From Streptomyces gossypii (GTDB lineage: Bacteria; Actinomycetota; Actinomycetes; Streptomycetales; Streptomycetaceae): 64,000 nt of DNA. The notes under the pieces were generated by a model. It did no database searches. It saw only the letters and a program-made list of their open reading frames with translations, and was not told the origin of the DNA. The stretch spans positions 62,001-126,000 of the forward strand of contig NZ_JAJAGO010000017.1 in NCBI RefSeq assembly GCF_025165795.1, written 5' to 3'. The translations under genes were made by a program, and so were the position numbers. Shown here one piece after another: positions 51,945-59,301 of the stretch (positions are counted from its first letter, which is position 1; every line of letters begins with the position of its first letter).

Positions 51945-52034
51945 GTTGCTCTCCTCGTGCTGCGGTTCCCGGGTGGCGCCGCGGCACGAGTATGGCCCTC
52001 GGCACTGACATCCACGGGCCTGGGCCGGACAGGA

Positions 52035-52182
52035 TCAGGCCGGTGGTCCCGGTTCGGTGAGGCGGACTTCGAGATCGGCGACTCGCCACTCTTGGAAGCG
52101 CAGGTTCGAGCGGGCGGCCTTCAGCCGCTCGTAGGGGTGGCGGTTGTCGGTGGTGAGTTGCCGGACGCCATCGCCCGCGCCC
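52035..52182 (-). pseudogene. 3' fragment of an unidentified gene
   Basis: About 46 minus-strand codons with normal codon bias end at a stop (52035): ...VRQLTTDNRHPYERLK, AARSNLRFQEWRVADLEV, RLTEPGPPA. It has no start and is cut at the left end of the MITE-like element. I do not recognise the family. The amino acid composition is that of a coiled or linker C-terminus. Confidence 0.45.
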
Positions 52183-52185
52183 TGA

Positions 52186-52345
52186 GGGCTGTCCCGTGAT
52201 CCCTGGTGGATCAGCGCGCGGCGTCAGATGCGGTGCTTCGCAAGGCGGAGGGGCGTCCTCATACTGGGCGTGTCCGGGCGTTCCGGCAACGCAGCGAGGT
52301 GCCGTAGCTGTCGTCGTGCGCCCGCCAGGGATTATGGGACAGCCC
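52186..52345. mobile_element. MITE-like non-coding element with 21-bp terminal inverted repeats
   Basis: GGGCTGTCCCGTGATCCCTGG at 52186-52206 and its near-complement at 52325-52345 (19 of 21 pairs) bound 160 bp without a coding frame. The element is flanked by TGA on both sides (52183-52185, 52346-52348), a three-base target duplication of TNA type as made by IS5-family IS1031-type transposases. It is probably mobilised in trans. Related single ends occur at 29928-29957 and 49754-49792. Confidence 0.7.
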
Positions 52346-52348
52346 TGA

Positions 52349-52405
52349 GGCAACCGGCCGCTGGTCGTCCTCGCCGACGAGCCCACCGGAAACCCCGACC
52401 CGGTC
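52349..52405 (+). pseudogene. ABC transporter ATPase fragment
   Basis: Immediately after the element the frame reads GNRPLVVLADEPTGNPDPV, the Walker B/D-loop core of an exporter-type ABC ATPase, with NPD where NLD is usual. It soon loses the frame and no Walker A or signature lies nearby. A relic. Confidence 0.6.
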
Positions 52406-52572
52406 AGGTGCTGCTCGCCGTCACGCTCGCGCTGGTGGCGATGTCGCCCGCACCCTCGGCGCCACACCCGGCCAGGTCGTGAGTGCACCGCGCCACGGTG
52501 ACCACCGGCTCACCGGACCGCCGCTGTGACGTGGACCACTGTCCGGGTGCTTCGGGTCAGGCATGCGCGATC

Positions 52573-53286
52573 ATGATCGGAATGGACGCTTGTTTCCTTG
52601 GCATCGCTGAGCTGGTCGAAGCCCCGTCCGTGGCGGTGGTCGTCGATGTGATGCGTGCTTTCACGGTGGCTGCCTGGGCCTTTGCCCAGGGGGCGGAAAA
52701 GATCGTTCTTGCTGAGTCGCTGGAGGAGGCCCTGGCGCTCACGGCTCGCCACCCGGACTGGGTGGCGCTCAAAGACGGTCCGCCCGCGCCCGGGTTCGCC
52801 ATGGTCAACTCGCCCGGCCTGCTGCGTTCTGTCGACCTTGGCGGACGGACCGTTGTGCAGAAGACGACGGCCGGGACGGTCGGCGCCCTCGCGGTCAAAG
52901 AGGCGTCGTTGGTGCTCTGCGCCGGCTTCGTGGTGGCGGAGGCAACGGCTCGGCTCCTGCGGACGCGCAAGAGTGACAGTGTCACGTTCGTGGTCACTGG
53001 CGACGAGGGGCGGGCCGAGGAAGATCTGGCGTGTGCTCAGTACATCGCTCGGAGGGCCACCACCGAGGCTGGGACGGACGCTGCTGAGTTCGTCCGCCGC
53101 GCTGCAGAGTCGCGCGCCGCCGCCGAGTTGGCGGAGGGTGTGCGTCAAGGAGTGCATTCTGACGACGTCGCACTCTGTCTTGAGGTCGACCGGTTCCCCT
53201 TTGCCATGGTGGCGACCTCGGAAGGGCCACTCATGGTCCTCCGTCCGCGCACCGTGCTTCCGCCGACCGACGAAGCTCCGGTCTGA
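52573..53286 (+). CDS. 2-phosphosulfolactate phosphatase (ComB) family protein
   Basis: A 237-residue protein of the ComB phosphatase family. Start ATG 52573 gives MIGMDACFLGIAELVEAP; ATG 52582 is the alternative. The family segments VVVDVMRAFTVAAWAFAQGA, TVVQKTTAGTVGAL (near 95-110) and the TGDEGRAEEDLACAQY loop are present. ComB hydrolyses 2-phosphosulfolactate in coenzyme M synthesis, a pathway Streptomyces lacks; so here it dephosphorylates something else. It lies next to the MFS gene of the kinase cluster, convergent, with slightly lower third-position GC than its neighbours. Confidence 0.88.
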   Translation: MIGMDACFLGIAELVEAPSVAVVVDVMRAFTVAAWAFAQGAEKIVLAESLEEALALTARHPDWVALKDGPPAPGFAMVNSPGLLRSVDLGGRTVVQKTTAGTVGALAVKEASLVLCAGFVVAEATARLLRTRKSDSVTFVVTGDEGRAEEDLACAQYIARRATTEAGTDAAEFVRRAAESRAAAELAEGVRQGVHSDDVALCLEVDRFPFAMVATSEGPLMVLRPRTVLPPTDEAPV

Positions 53287-53326
53287 CCGCTGAGTGGCTC
53301 CGAGGTGCTCGCCCGGTCGGCGTTCT

Positions 53327-54550
53327 TCACCCGGTCCTGACATCCGTGGGCCGGCTCGCCTCGCCGGCCGGGCGCCTGGTACGCCGGGCGGCGGTGAGCA
53401 CGATGGCCAGGGCGCACGCCTCCAGGACGGCCCCGGCCCAGGGCAGCGCGGTGGCGGAGAAGCTGCTGAGCACGATTCCGCCGGCTGCCCCTCCCAGCGC
53501 CACTCCAAGGTAGGAGGAGGAGCTGCTCACCGACAGGGCGATCGCGGGGGCTTCGGGGGCCCGTTCCATCACCCGCTGGAGCTGCGACGGAGGGATCATC
53601 CAGTACAGGCCGCTCCAGACCATGGCGATCAGCAGGAAGGCCACCGTGGTCGGCGCCGCTCCGAACGGGAGGGTGACGGCGACGAGACCCAGTACGGCGA
53701 AGGATCCGGTCACCCCGATCACTCCGGCACGGAAGGCGTAGTCGCCGCCGCGGCGGTCGGCGGCCTTACCGCCCCACACGTTGCCCACCCCGCCGGCCAC
53801 ACCCCAGGCGAACAGCACCGCTCCCACGGCGGCGCCGCTCAACGGGGTGACCTCCGAGGTCAGTACCGCGAGATAGGTGAACACGACAAAGCACCCGGCA
53901 ACAGCGAACAGATTCGCCACGACGGCGACCAGCACCGACGGTTCGGCGGCGACCCGCAGCCGGCTCGCCATAGTGATCGCCGGAGGTGTGGGGATGTCGG
54001 TCAGGAACGCGACAAGCCCCACGATGACCAGGACGCTCAACGCGGCCACCAGGCCGAAGGTCAGCCGCCAGCTGCCCAGCCCGCCCACCATGGTGCCGAT
54101 CGGCACTCCCAGTGCGGTGGCCACCGTCAGACCGCTGATGACCAGCGCCACCGCGCGGCCGCGGAACTCCTCGCCCACCAGCGCGGACGCCGTGGCGACC
54201 GCGGTGTTCATATAGACGGCGGCGCCCACTCCGGCCAGCACCCGGGCCGCCATCAGCACGGCGTAGTCCGAGGCGACCGCGCAGGCCACGTTGGCCAGGA
54301 GGAACAGCGTGAGCGACAGATACAGCATGACGCGCCGTGACACGTTGGCCGTCACCGTCATCAGCACCGGGGCGCTGATCGCGTAGGTGAGCGCGAAGGC
54401 GGTGACCAACTGGCCCGCGACCGAGTCGGAGACGCCGATGTCCGAGGCGATGAGCGGGAGGATGCCGCTGAGCACATAGCCGTCCGTGCCCACCGCGAAG
54501 GCGCCGCAGGCCAGCAGCAGCAGTGTCGGTCTGTTCGGCATCCTCGTCAT
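53327..54550 (-). CDS. MFS transporter (drug/sugar efflux type)
   Basis: A 407-residue permease with 12 membrane segments. ATG 54550 gives MTRMPNRPTLLLLACGAFAVGTDGYVL. MFS signature elements: GVSDSVAGQLVTAFALTYAI (helix 2), the loop-2-3 region NVSRRVMLYLSL and AARVLAGVGAAVYMNT. The AraJ-like subgroup exports sugars, arabinose or drugs. It is the last gene of the leftward operon, 32 bp after the PuuD-like gene, and would export the product of the cluster. Confidence 0.92.
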   Translation of the reverse strand: MTRMPNRPTLLLLACGAFAVGTDGYVLSGILPLIASDIGVSDSVAGQLVTAFALTYAISAPVLMTVTANVSRRVMLYLSLTLFLLANVACAVASDYAVLMAARVLAGVGAAVYMNTAVATASALVGEEFRGRAVALVISGLTVATALGVPIGTMVGGLGSWRLTFGLVAALSVLVIVGLVAFLTDIPTPPAITMASRLRVAAEPSVLVAVVANLFAVAGCFVVFTYLAVLTSEVTPLSGAAVGAVLFAWGVAGGVGNVWGGKAADRRGGDYAFRAGVIGVTGSFAVLGLVAVTLPFGAAPTTVAFLLIAMVWSGLYWMIPPSQLQRVMERAPEAPAIALSVSSSSSYLGVALGGAAGGIVLSSFSATALPWAGAVLEACALAIVLTAARRTRRPAGEASRPTDVRTG

Positions 54551-54582
54551 TCTGGTCGGCGGTGTAGGGGCTTGAGGCTTGC

Positions 54583-55341
54583 TCACAGTACTGCGCAGCC
54601 GTCCGGCCTCCTGCGGGGTCGGGCCGCGCGGTGGCGTGCGGCCTCGGCGAACTCCCGGAACAGGTTCCTGTCCGGACCGACTTCGGGATGTCCTTGCATG
54701 CCCAGCACGAACCGCCGGTCCGGCAGGCTGAGCGACTCGATCACACCGTCCTTGCTCCAGCCGGTGTCCCGCACCCCCTTGCCGAGCCTCTCCACCCCCT
54801 GATGGTGGTAGCAGGGCAGGACCGCCTGCTCTCCGAGGACCGAGCCCGGCAGCTGGCAGGGGTCGAGAAACACCAGGTTCTTCCGGAACTCCGGCTCTGC
54901 GCTCTGGTGGTTGTCGTGCTGCACCACATCGGGCAGATGCTGCTGGAGCGTCCCGCCGAGCAGGACATTGATGATCTGCATACCCCGGCAGACGCCGAAC
55001 ACCGCGAGATCCTCCTCCAAGGCGACCTCCAGCAGGGCGAATTCCCAGGTGTCGCGCTCGGGCGTGACGCCAGACGTGTGCGGTGAGGGGTCCGTGCCGT
55101 AGCGGGCCGGGTCGATGTCGGCGCCGCCGACCAGCAGCAGGCCGTCGAGCCCCGCCGTGACCGCTGCGGCCTCGGCCGCCGCCCCGAACGGGGGCAGCAG
55201 GACCGGCGTGCCGCCGGCGTCCGCGACGGCGTTGAGGAAGTCGGTCGGCACCAGCGACGCGTGCCGGTGCCAGCCGCGCCAGGACGCCTGTTCCTGGTAC
55301 GTGGTGATTCCGATGATGGGTTTGATGACGCACTCCCTCAC
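54583..55341 (-). CDS. PuuD-type gamma-glutamyl hydrolase (class I amidotransferase fold)
   Basis: A 252-residue hydrolase. GTG 55341 (MRECVIKPIIGITTY) overlaps the stop of the upstream 53-residue gene by GTGA. Catalytic triad residues are Cys118 in FGVCRGMQIIN, His218 and Glu220 in MQGHPEVG; the DGLLLVGGADIDPARY segment binds the substrate carboxylate. PuuD cleaves gamma-glutamyl-GABA; relatives remove gamma-glutamyl groups from peptides or drugs. Its position after a short peptide gene suggests a processing or deprotection step. No polyamine catabolic genes (PuuA etc.) are near. Confidence 0.92.
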   Translation of the reverse strand: MRECVIKPIIGITTYQEQASWRGWHRHASLVPTDFLNAVADAGGTPVLLPPFGAAAEAAAVTAGLDGLLLVGGADIDPARYGTDPSPHTSGVTPERDTWEFALLEVALEEDLAVFGVCRGMQIINVLLGGTLQQHLPDVVQHDNHQSAEPEFRKNLVFLDPCQLPGSVLGEQAVLPCYHHQGVERLGKGVRDTGWSKDGVIESLSLPDRRFVLGMQGHPEVGPDRNLFREFAEAARHRAARPRRRPDGCAVL

Positions 55342-55499
55342 TCCAGGGGTACCGGAACCCAGGACGACTCGTGTCGGGCAGAGCCGATGTGCGGGCAGCA
55401 CTCCGCGGCCGCCGGAGCGGCCGGCAGGACGGGTTGCGCTCTCTGGGCCGCTTCCCGGACGAGGGCTGCCATCCCGGGAGGGGCGTAAGCGGAGATCAC
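55338..55499 (-). CDS. 53-residue peptide gene coupled to both neighbours
   Basis: GTG 55499 overlaps the methyltransferase stop (GTGA, 55496-55499), and its TGA overlaps the PuuD start (GTGA, 55338-55341). The 53-residue product has a hydrophobic Ala/Pro-rich first half (VISAYAPPGMAALVREAAQR, then VLPAAPAAAE), a Cys-Cys pair and the C-terminal part PHIGSARHESSWVPVPLE. Codon use is normal for the region. Overlaps on both sides make this a genuine gene. No carrier-protein Ser motif and no known family were seen; it could be a RiPP-like precursor or a small partner protein. It lies inside a longer shadow frame. Confidence 0.7.
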   Translation of the reverse strand: MISAYAPPGMAALVREAAQRAQPVLPAAPAAAECCPHIGSARHESSWVPVPLE

Positions 55500-56227
55500 G
55501 CGGGCTTCCGGCTCCACAGCGCGCAGATCCGCATGTTGGCCTCGATCGGCCCCTTCTCCAGGTCGGCGCGGAGTGCGGTGAGCCCCTCCTCGAAGTCCTG
55601 TTCCGAAATCAGATGGAGTACGGAGAACGCCTTCTGGCTGTAGCTGGCGGCGTCGGTGAGTTCGTAGAAGCTCTCCAGCACCCGCTCGTGCTCCGTGCTG
55701 AACCCGGCGGCGCGCTGGCTTGCAGCCAGCGCCGGGACCGGGTGGTACCGGGCCAGCTCGGCGTCGACGGTGGCGGGGAAGTAGCGCGCGACCGGGACGC
55801 GGTTGCGGATGATCCACTCCGAGTCCGTCGCCGTGCAGAGCAGGCCGCCGGGCTTGAGCGCCCGGAACGCGCGGGAGAAGTAGGGGCCCGGGTCCGGGAG
55901 ATGATGGATGACGTCGATGGAGAAGATCAGGTCGAAACTCTCTTCGGGGAAGTCGAGCTCTTCGGCGCGCCCGCGCAGCAGCTCCAGCTCGGCCGGGTGG
56001 TCGGCGGCGGCGTGGAGCATCTCGGCGGACGGGTCCACCCCGACGGCGCGGGATCCTGTCTCCTGCTGGACTCCCGCCAGATGGTTGGCCGTGCCGCACC
56101 CCACCTCCAGCACCCGGGAGCTACTGGTCAGCCCCGCGTACTCGATGAGGTGCTCCACGAGCCCGGAGTAGGGGCGGCGGTGCCGCGCATACTCGGCAGC
56201 GTGCTGGTCGTAGTCCACGGTGGTCAT
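55496..56227 (-). CDS. SAM-dependent methyltransferase
   Basis: A 243-residue methyltransferase. ATG 56227 (AGGAGG upstream) overlaps the kinase stop (ATGA). Motif I RVLEVGCGTANHLAG near 38-52, acidic strand AVGVDPSAEMLHAA, LDFPEESFDLIFSIDVIHHLPD near 90-112 and post-motif FRALKPGGLL. Class I, UbiE-like. It is the second gene of the operon; small-molecule or peptide methylation are both possible. Confidence 0.93.
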   Translation of the reverse strand: MTTVDYDQHAAEYARHRRPYSGLVEHLIEYAGLTSSSRVLEVGCGTANHLAGVQQETGSRAVGVDPSAEMLHAAADHPAELELLRGRAEELDFPEESFDLIFSIDVIHHLPDPGPYFSRAFRALKPGGLLCTATDSEWIIRNRVPVARYFPATVDAELARYHPVPALAASQRAAGFSTEHERVLESFYELTDAASYSQKAFSVLHLISEQDFEEGLTALRADLEKGPIEANMRICALWSRKPA

Positions 56228-57732
56228 GTGCACCCCTCCTGCAGTGAGTTCTTCTCGTACACGGTCCTGGCGCGCTCCACATACCAGAGCATGTACGCGT
56301 AGGTGGCGAGCCAGGCGTACCGGGTGCGCATGGAGTGCTCGTACTTCAGCCACCCGCCCAGGGAACTGGCCGCCCCCAGGTAGAGGCGGCACCGCACCCG
56401 TTCGGGCGGCTCGTCCCCGGGACTGCACGTGATCAGCTGCCGCTCCACCGCCAGCAGTTCGTCGGAGAACCGCAGCGGGAGACGCAGCGAGCTGAGGTCG
56501 TGCGGTCCGCCCCCGGCGCGGACGGCGACATCGGTCGCGAAGAGACGCTCCGCCGTTCCGCTGTGCGCGGCCTCCAGCACCGCGGCCATCGGAAGCAGTC
56601 CGTGCAGCAGTGTGGCCAGGTCGAAGACCGGATCGCCGTATCCGACGTCAGGCCGGTCCCGCCCCTCCCAAAGGGTGCGCGGGTCGATGAGGACCGGACC
56701 TCCGCCGGTCCGCCGGAGCATGTTCGTCAGATTGACGTCCCCGTGGGCGCTGCTACCACTGCGCGGCAGCAGCGACGGCGTGGCCAGGTTGAGCCATTCG
56801 GACGCCTCGGTGTATCCGCGCAGCTTCACCCCGTCGGGCAGCAGGACGTCGGCGCCGAGCGCCTCGTCCAGGTCGGCGTCCGGGAAGAACGCGTGGAAGG
56901 TGGAGCGGAACGCCGGGAAGTCGCGCAGCGCGTGAAAGCGTTCGCGGTAGAGGTAGTCCCCGACGGTGGGCTGCCGGGGGGTGGCGGTGAGGCGGTACCA
57001 GCTGCTCAGCTGGTCGAGGTAGGGCATGAGGGTGCCGACCGCGTCCGCGCGTAACTTGGTCCGCGCGGCATCCTCGAACAGCTGGTCGGTGAGGTCTGCG
57101 GGGCCTGCGGCCTCCATGAGGCTCGCTGCCTGGCTGCCCTCGGTGTGTATGCCGTAGAGCCTCGGGAACAGCGGCTCACACCCGGCCCGGGTGAGTTCGT
57201 CGTTGGTCCGGCTGACGAACTGCCGCTCGGGTTCGATGACATCCAGGCCGCCGATCTTCGCCACGATCTCCTTGCCGGCGTTGAACTGGATCACACCGGT
57301 GGAGTCGGAGCCGGGGCGGTGGGTCCTGGTGAACACGGGCTCCGGCAGCGTCGCCGCGGCCCAGGTGCGCAGGCGGGCCGCTTCGACAACTTCACCGACC
57401 GCGGCGAAGTCCCGCTCCTCGTCCCCGCCGTCCGGCTCCCCCGAACGGTCCAGGCACCAGCCGTGCAGCGTGCTGCCCAGGAGGTAGACGGTGCTCCGGG
57501 ACAGCCCTTCGGCCTCCGCGAGCGAGGTGACCCCGACTCCGAAGGGCCGGAGGCGCTCAGCGAGCCGGGTGGCGAGCCGGGCACCGTGGAAGGGCTCCAC
57601 GACCACGAGCGTCGGCCGCACGGTGTCCAGCGCCGGGTCGCTGTTCCTGAGACTGGCGTAGAGCGCCGCCAGTTCGGCCGCGGAGGCGGGCCTGCCCTCC
57701 GTCATGAATAACCCGGAAGAGGTTTCGCCCAC
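56224..57732 (-). CDS. APH-fold phosphotransferase with N-terminal extra domain
   Basis: A 502-residue kinase starting GTG 57732 (AAGGGAAGA upstream). Residues 35-125 form an unrecognised alpha/beta domain (TLVVVEPFHGARLA, STVYLLGSTLHGWCL). The kinase core follows: ATP lobe around GKEIVAKIGG (Lys159), catalytic loop HGDVNLTN (330-337, Asp332, Asn337), metal Asp350 in VLIDPRT and GYGDPVFDLA. Antibiotic phosphotransferases and metabolite kinases share this fold. Codon 227 is TTA, so translation depends on the bldA tRNA. First gene of the operon. Confidence 0.88.
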   Translation of the reverse strand: MGETSSGLFMTEGRPASAAELAALYASLRNSDPALDTVRPTLVVVEPFHGARLATRLAERLRPFGVGVTSLAEAEGLSRSTVYLLGSTLHGWCLDRSGEPDGGDEERDFAAVGEVVEAARLRTWAAATLPEPVFTRTHRPGSDSTGVIQFNAGKEIVAKIGGLDVIEPERQFVSRTNDELTRAGCEPLFPRLYGIHTEGSQAASLMEAAGPADLTDQLFEDAARTKLRADAVGTLMPYLDQLSSWYRLTATPRQPTVGDYLYRERFHALRDFPAFRSTFHAFFPDADLDEALGADVLLPDGVKLRGYTEASEWLNLATPSLLPRSGSSAHGDVNLTNMLRRTGGGPVLIDPRTLWEGRDRPDVGYGDPVFDLATLLHGLLPMAAVLEAAHSGTAERLFATDVAVRAGGGPHDLSSLRLPLRFSDELLAVERQLITCSPGDEPPERVRCRLYLGAASSLGGWLKYEHSMRTRYAWLATYAYMLWYVERARTVYEKNSLQEGCT

Positions 57733-57891
57733 GACTCTTCCCTTTCACCTGAAATTCACGTGATCGACCGGCTGATGCTAACCGTGACGGCCCGGCACTG
57801 GCTATATCGACGCACCGCGACTCTCGCATCAGGAACCTCACTGGTCCCAGCTGGCACACGTTTACCAGGAGCAACAATTCACACTCCACAG

Positions 57892-57909
57892 TTGTGATGT
57901 ACGCCACAA
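57892..57909. promoter_or_regulatory. TTGTG-N8-CACAA inverted repeat upstream of the kinase operon
   Basis: Perfect 5-bp arms in an AT-rich tract 160 bp upstream of the kinase start. Candidate operator or activator site. Low information content. Confidence 0.3.
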
Positions 57910-57936
57910 TGTGCGAGATGATTCTCCTTCGGCAAT

Positions 57937-58149
57937 TCACCTCGGCCTGGCTCCCATGCATGGTCGGACCAGCGCCACCGGCCACATCCACTTCGGCGTC
58001 CGCTTCGCCATCCGGGTGCCCTCGGGCTCCACTTCGGCCAGTCCCCACGGCGTGGAGGTCGCCGACTTCGGAGCGGACTCCCCCCGACACACCGGAAGAA
58101 CCGTTTCGGCGGGGCGGCGAAAGACCCGCATGCGCCGCATGCACCACAT
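57937..58149 (-). CDS. Candidate 70-residue peptide gene in divergent region
   Basis: ATG 58149 has AGGAG 6 nt upstream and encodes a Trp/Arg/Met-rich 70-residue product: basic start MWCMRRMRVFRRP, then ESAPKSATSTPWGLAEVEP and MAKRTPKWMWPVALVRPCMG. Codon bias is normal. A plus-strand frame (57911-58174) shares the same third positions but lacks a ribosome site, so the minus strand is preferred. No family recognised. Start and ribosome site lie in or next to the right arm of the palindrome at 58132-58156. Confidence 0.4.
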   Translation of the reverse strand: MWCMRRMRVFRRPAETVLPVCRGESAPKSATSTPWGLAEVEPEGTRMAKRTPKWMWPVALVRPCMGARPR

Positions 58150-58156
58150 GCGGCGC
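58132..58156. promoter_or_regulatory. 25-bp perfect palindrome upstream of the FemAB-like gene
   Basis: GCGCCGCATG and CATGCGGCGC are exact complements around CACCA. It lies 93 bp upstream of the FemAB-like start and covers the start of the candidate leftward peptide gene. Candidate operator or mRNA hairpin controlling both directions. Confidence 0.5.
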
Positions 58157-58248
58157 TCCTGCCCCGTACTCTGAGGGCAGCCCTGGAGCGTTCACCGGCA
58201 GCGGGGCACCGCAGCCGGACGAGGACACGGTTTCGGACTGGGAGCACA

Positions 58249-59277
58249 ATGAATACTTCGCCGCGTACTGACGCACTCCGCACCCGGGTTGTGCGTACCG
58301 TCGAGGAACTGTCGCCGCAGACAGCCGATCTGGCCTCCCGAGCGGGTGTCTCGGAGTTCTACTACGGGCACGAATTCCTGCGCGCGTACGAGAGGGAACC
58401 CATCCAGCCGGTGCGGGAGGTGCACTACATCGAGGTACTGGACTCCGCCGACCGCCTTCTCGCACTCACCCCCTGCTATGTCCAGGGCGATCCACTCCGG
58501 GCGTTAGGTCTGGCCGACGGGGAGCTCGCTCTGCTGAGCCACGTCTGGCACTGCTCCGACACCCAACTCGCGAGCACCAGCGCCACGCCGGAGCTGGCCG
58601 GCCAGGTGGTGGCGGCCATGCGGAAGGTCGCGGCGACGGCCGGACTCGCCCGCTGCGGCTTCATCAACGTACCGGGCGGGACGGCGACCGCGCGGGCGCT
58701 GGAGGGAACGGGCCTCACCGGCAAGAGCCTGGACACCCGGTACACAGTGGACCTCGCAGCCATGGGCGACTGGGAGGGCTATCTGGCCTCCCTGACCTCA
58801 AAGACCCGCAGGGAGTTCCGACGCCATCTGCGCCGGGCAGAGGAGTGCGGCGTGCGGATCACCGACCGTGCCCCGGACGACTACGAGGCCCCGGAGAGCC
58901 TGCGGATCCTCGAAGTGCTCATGGAGAACGTCGGCTCCACGGGCTACTACAGCAAGGAACGCTTCTCAGCGTTCCTGCCCTATACGCGGACGGGAGTCCG
59001 CATCGTCGAAGTGGTGCTGGACGGCGAAATCCTCGCGAAGGCGATCATGTTCATCGAGGCGGCCAAGATCCACGCCTGGGCGGGCGGTTATGACAAGCAC
59101 AGCGACAAGCGCAAGGGGCTCACCTTCAGTTCCTACTCCTGTCTGATGGCGGGAATGCTGCAGCTGGGCTTCCAGGCCGGTGTGGCGACCTTCGAGGGCG
59201 GACGGCGCAACGGCGCCTACAAGGAGCGCTTCGGGATGCGCCCCAAGGAACTCGACGCCTACATGTTCGACGCGTGA
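58249..59277 (+). CDS. FemAB/BioF2-type GNAT-fold acyl- or aminoacyltransferase
   Basis: A 342-residue protein of the FemAB/BioF2-like (DUF482-type) double-GNAT fold. The start at 58249 follows GGGAG. N-terminal domain about 20-170; second domain about 175-342 with LTSKTRREFRRHLRRAEECG, the phosphate/acceptor segment GYYSKERFSAF and IHAWAGGYDKHSDKRKGLTF. FemAB enzymes attach amino acids from tRNA to peptidoglycan or antibiotics. Codon 86 is TTA, so it depends on the bldA tRNA like the divergent kinase gene. Which acyl donor it uses is not visible. Confidence 0.87.
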   Translation: MNTSPRTDALRTRVVRTVEELSPQTADLASRAGVSEFYYGHEFLRAYEREPIQPVREVHYIEVLDSADRLLALTPCYVQGDPLRALGLADGELALLSHVWHCSDTQLASTSATPELAGQVVAAMRKVAATAGLARCGFINVPGGTATARALEGTGLTGKSLDTRYTVDLAAMGDWEGYLASLTSKTRREFRRHLRRAEECGVRITDRAPDDYEAPESLRILEVLMENVGSTGYYSKERFSAFLPYTRTGVRIVEVVLDGEILAKAIMFIEAAKIHAWAGGYDKHSDKRKGLTFSSYSCLMAGMLQLGFQAGVATFEGGRRNGAYKERFGMRPKELDAYMFDA

Positions 59278-59301
59278 AGGCTTACCGCCACCGGGGCGCC
59301 T

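Larger units (their letters stand above)
51945..52572. other. Decayed region with MITE-like element and gene fragments
   Basis: A 628-bp stretch without an intact gene. It holds the promoter side of the dienelactone-hydrolase gene, a minus-strand 3' gene fragment (52035-52182), a 160-bp element (52186-52345) and an ABC-ATPase fragment (52349-52405). The remainder to 52572 has no recognised feature. Confidence 0.6.
57733..58248. other. 516-bp divergent regulatory region of the cluster
   Basis: This separates the kinase operon from the FemAB-like gene. It holds TTGTG-ATGTACGC-CACAA (57892-57909), a candidate minus-strand 70-codon gene (57937-58149) and a 25-bp palindrome (58132-58156). The half nearer the kinase is AT-rich and probably carries the operon promoter. 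Confidence 0.6.

Noticed and set aside
53294..54340. A plus-strand 348-codon frame
   Set aside because: Antisense shadow of the MFS gene, with Gly/His/Arg/Gln-rich composition typical of shadows.
57911..58174. Plus-strand 87-codon frame (GTG start) in the cluster's divergent region
   Set aside because: Shares GC3 with the minus-strand frame but has no ribosome site and ends before the FemAB-like start without coupling; the minus-strand alternative is better supported.
57894..58271. Plus-strand 125-codon frame overlapping the FemAB-like start
   Set aside because: No ribosome site and poor codon use; a precursor-peptide reading is not supported.
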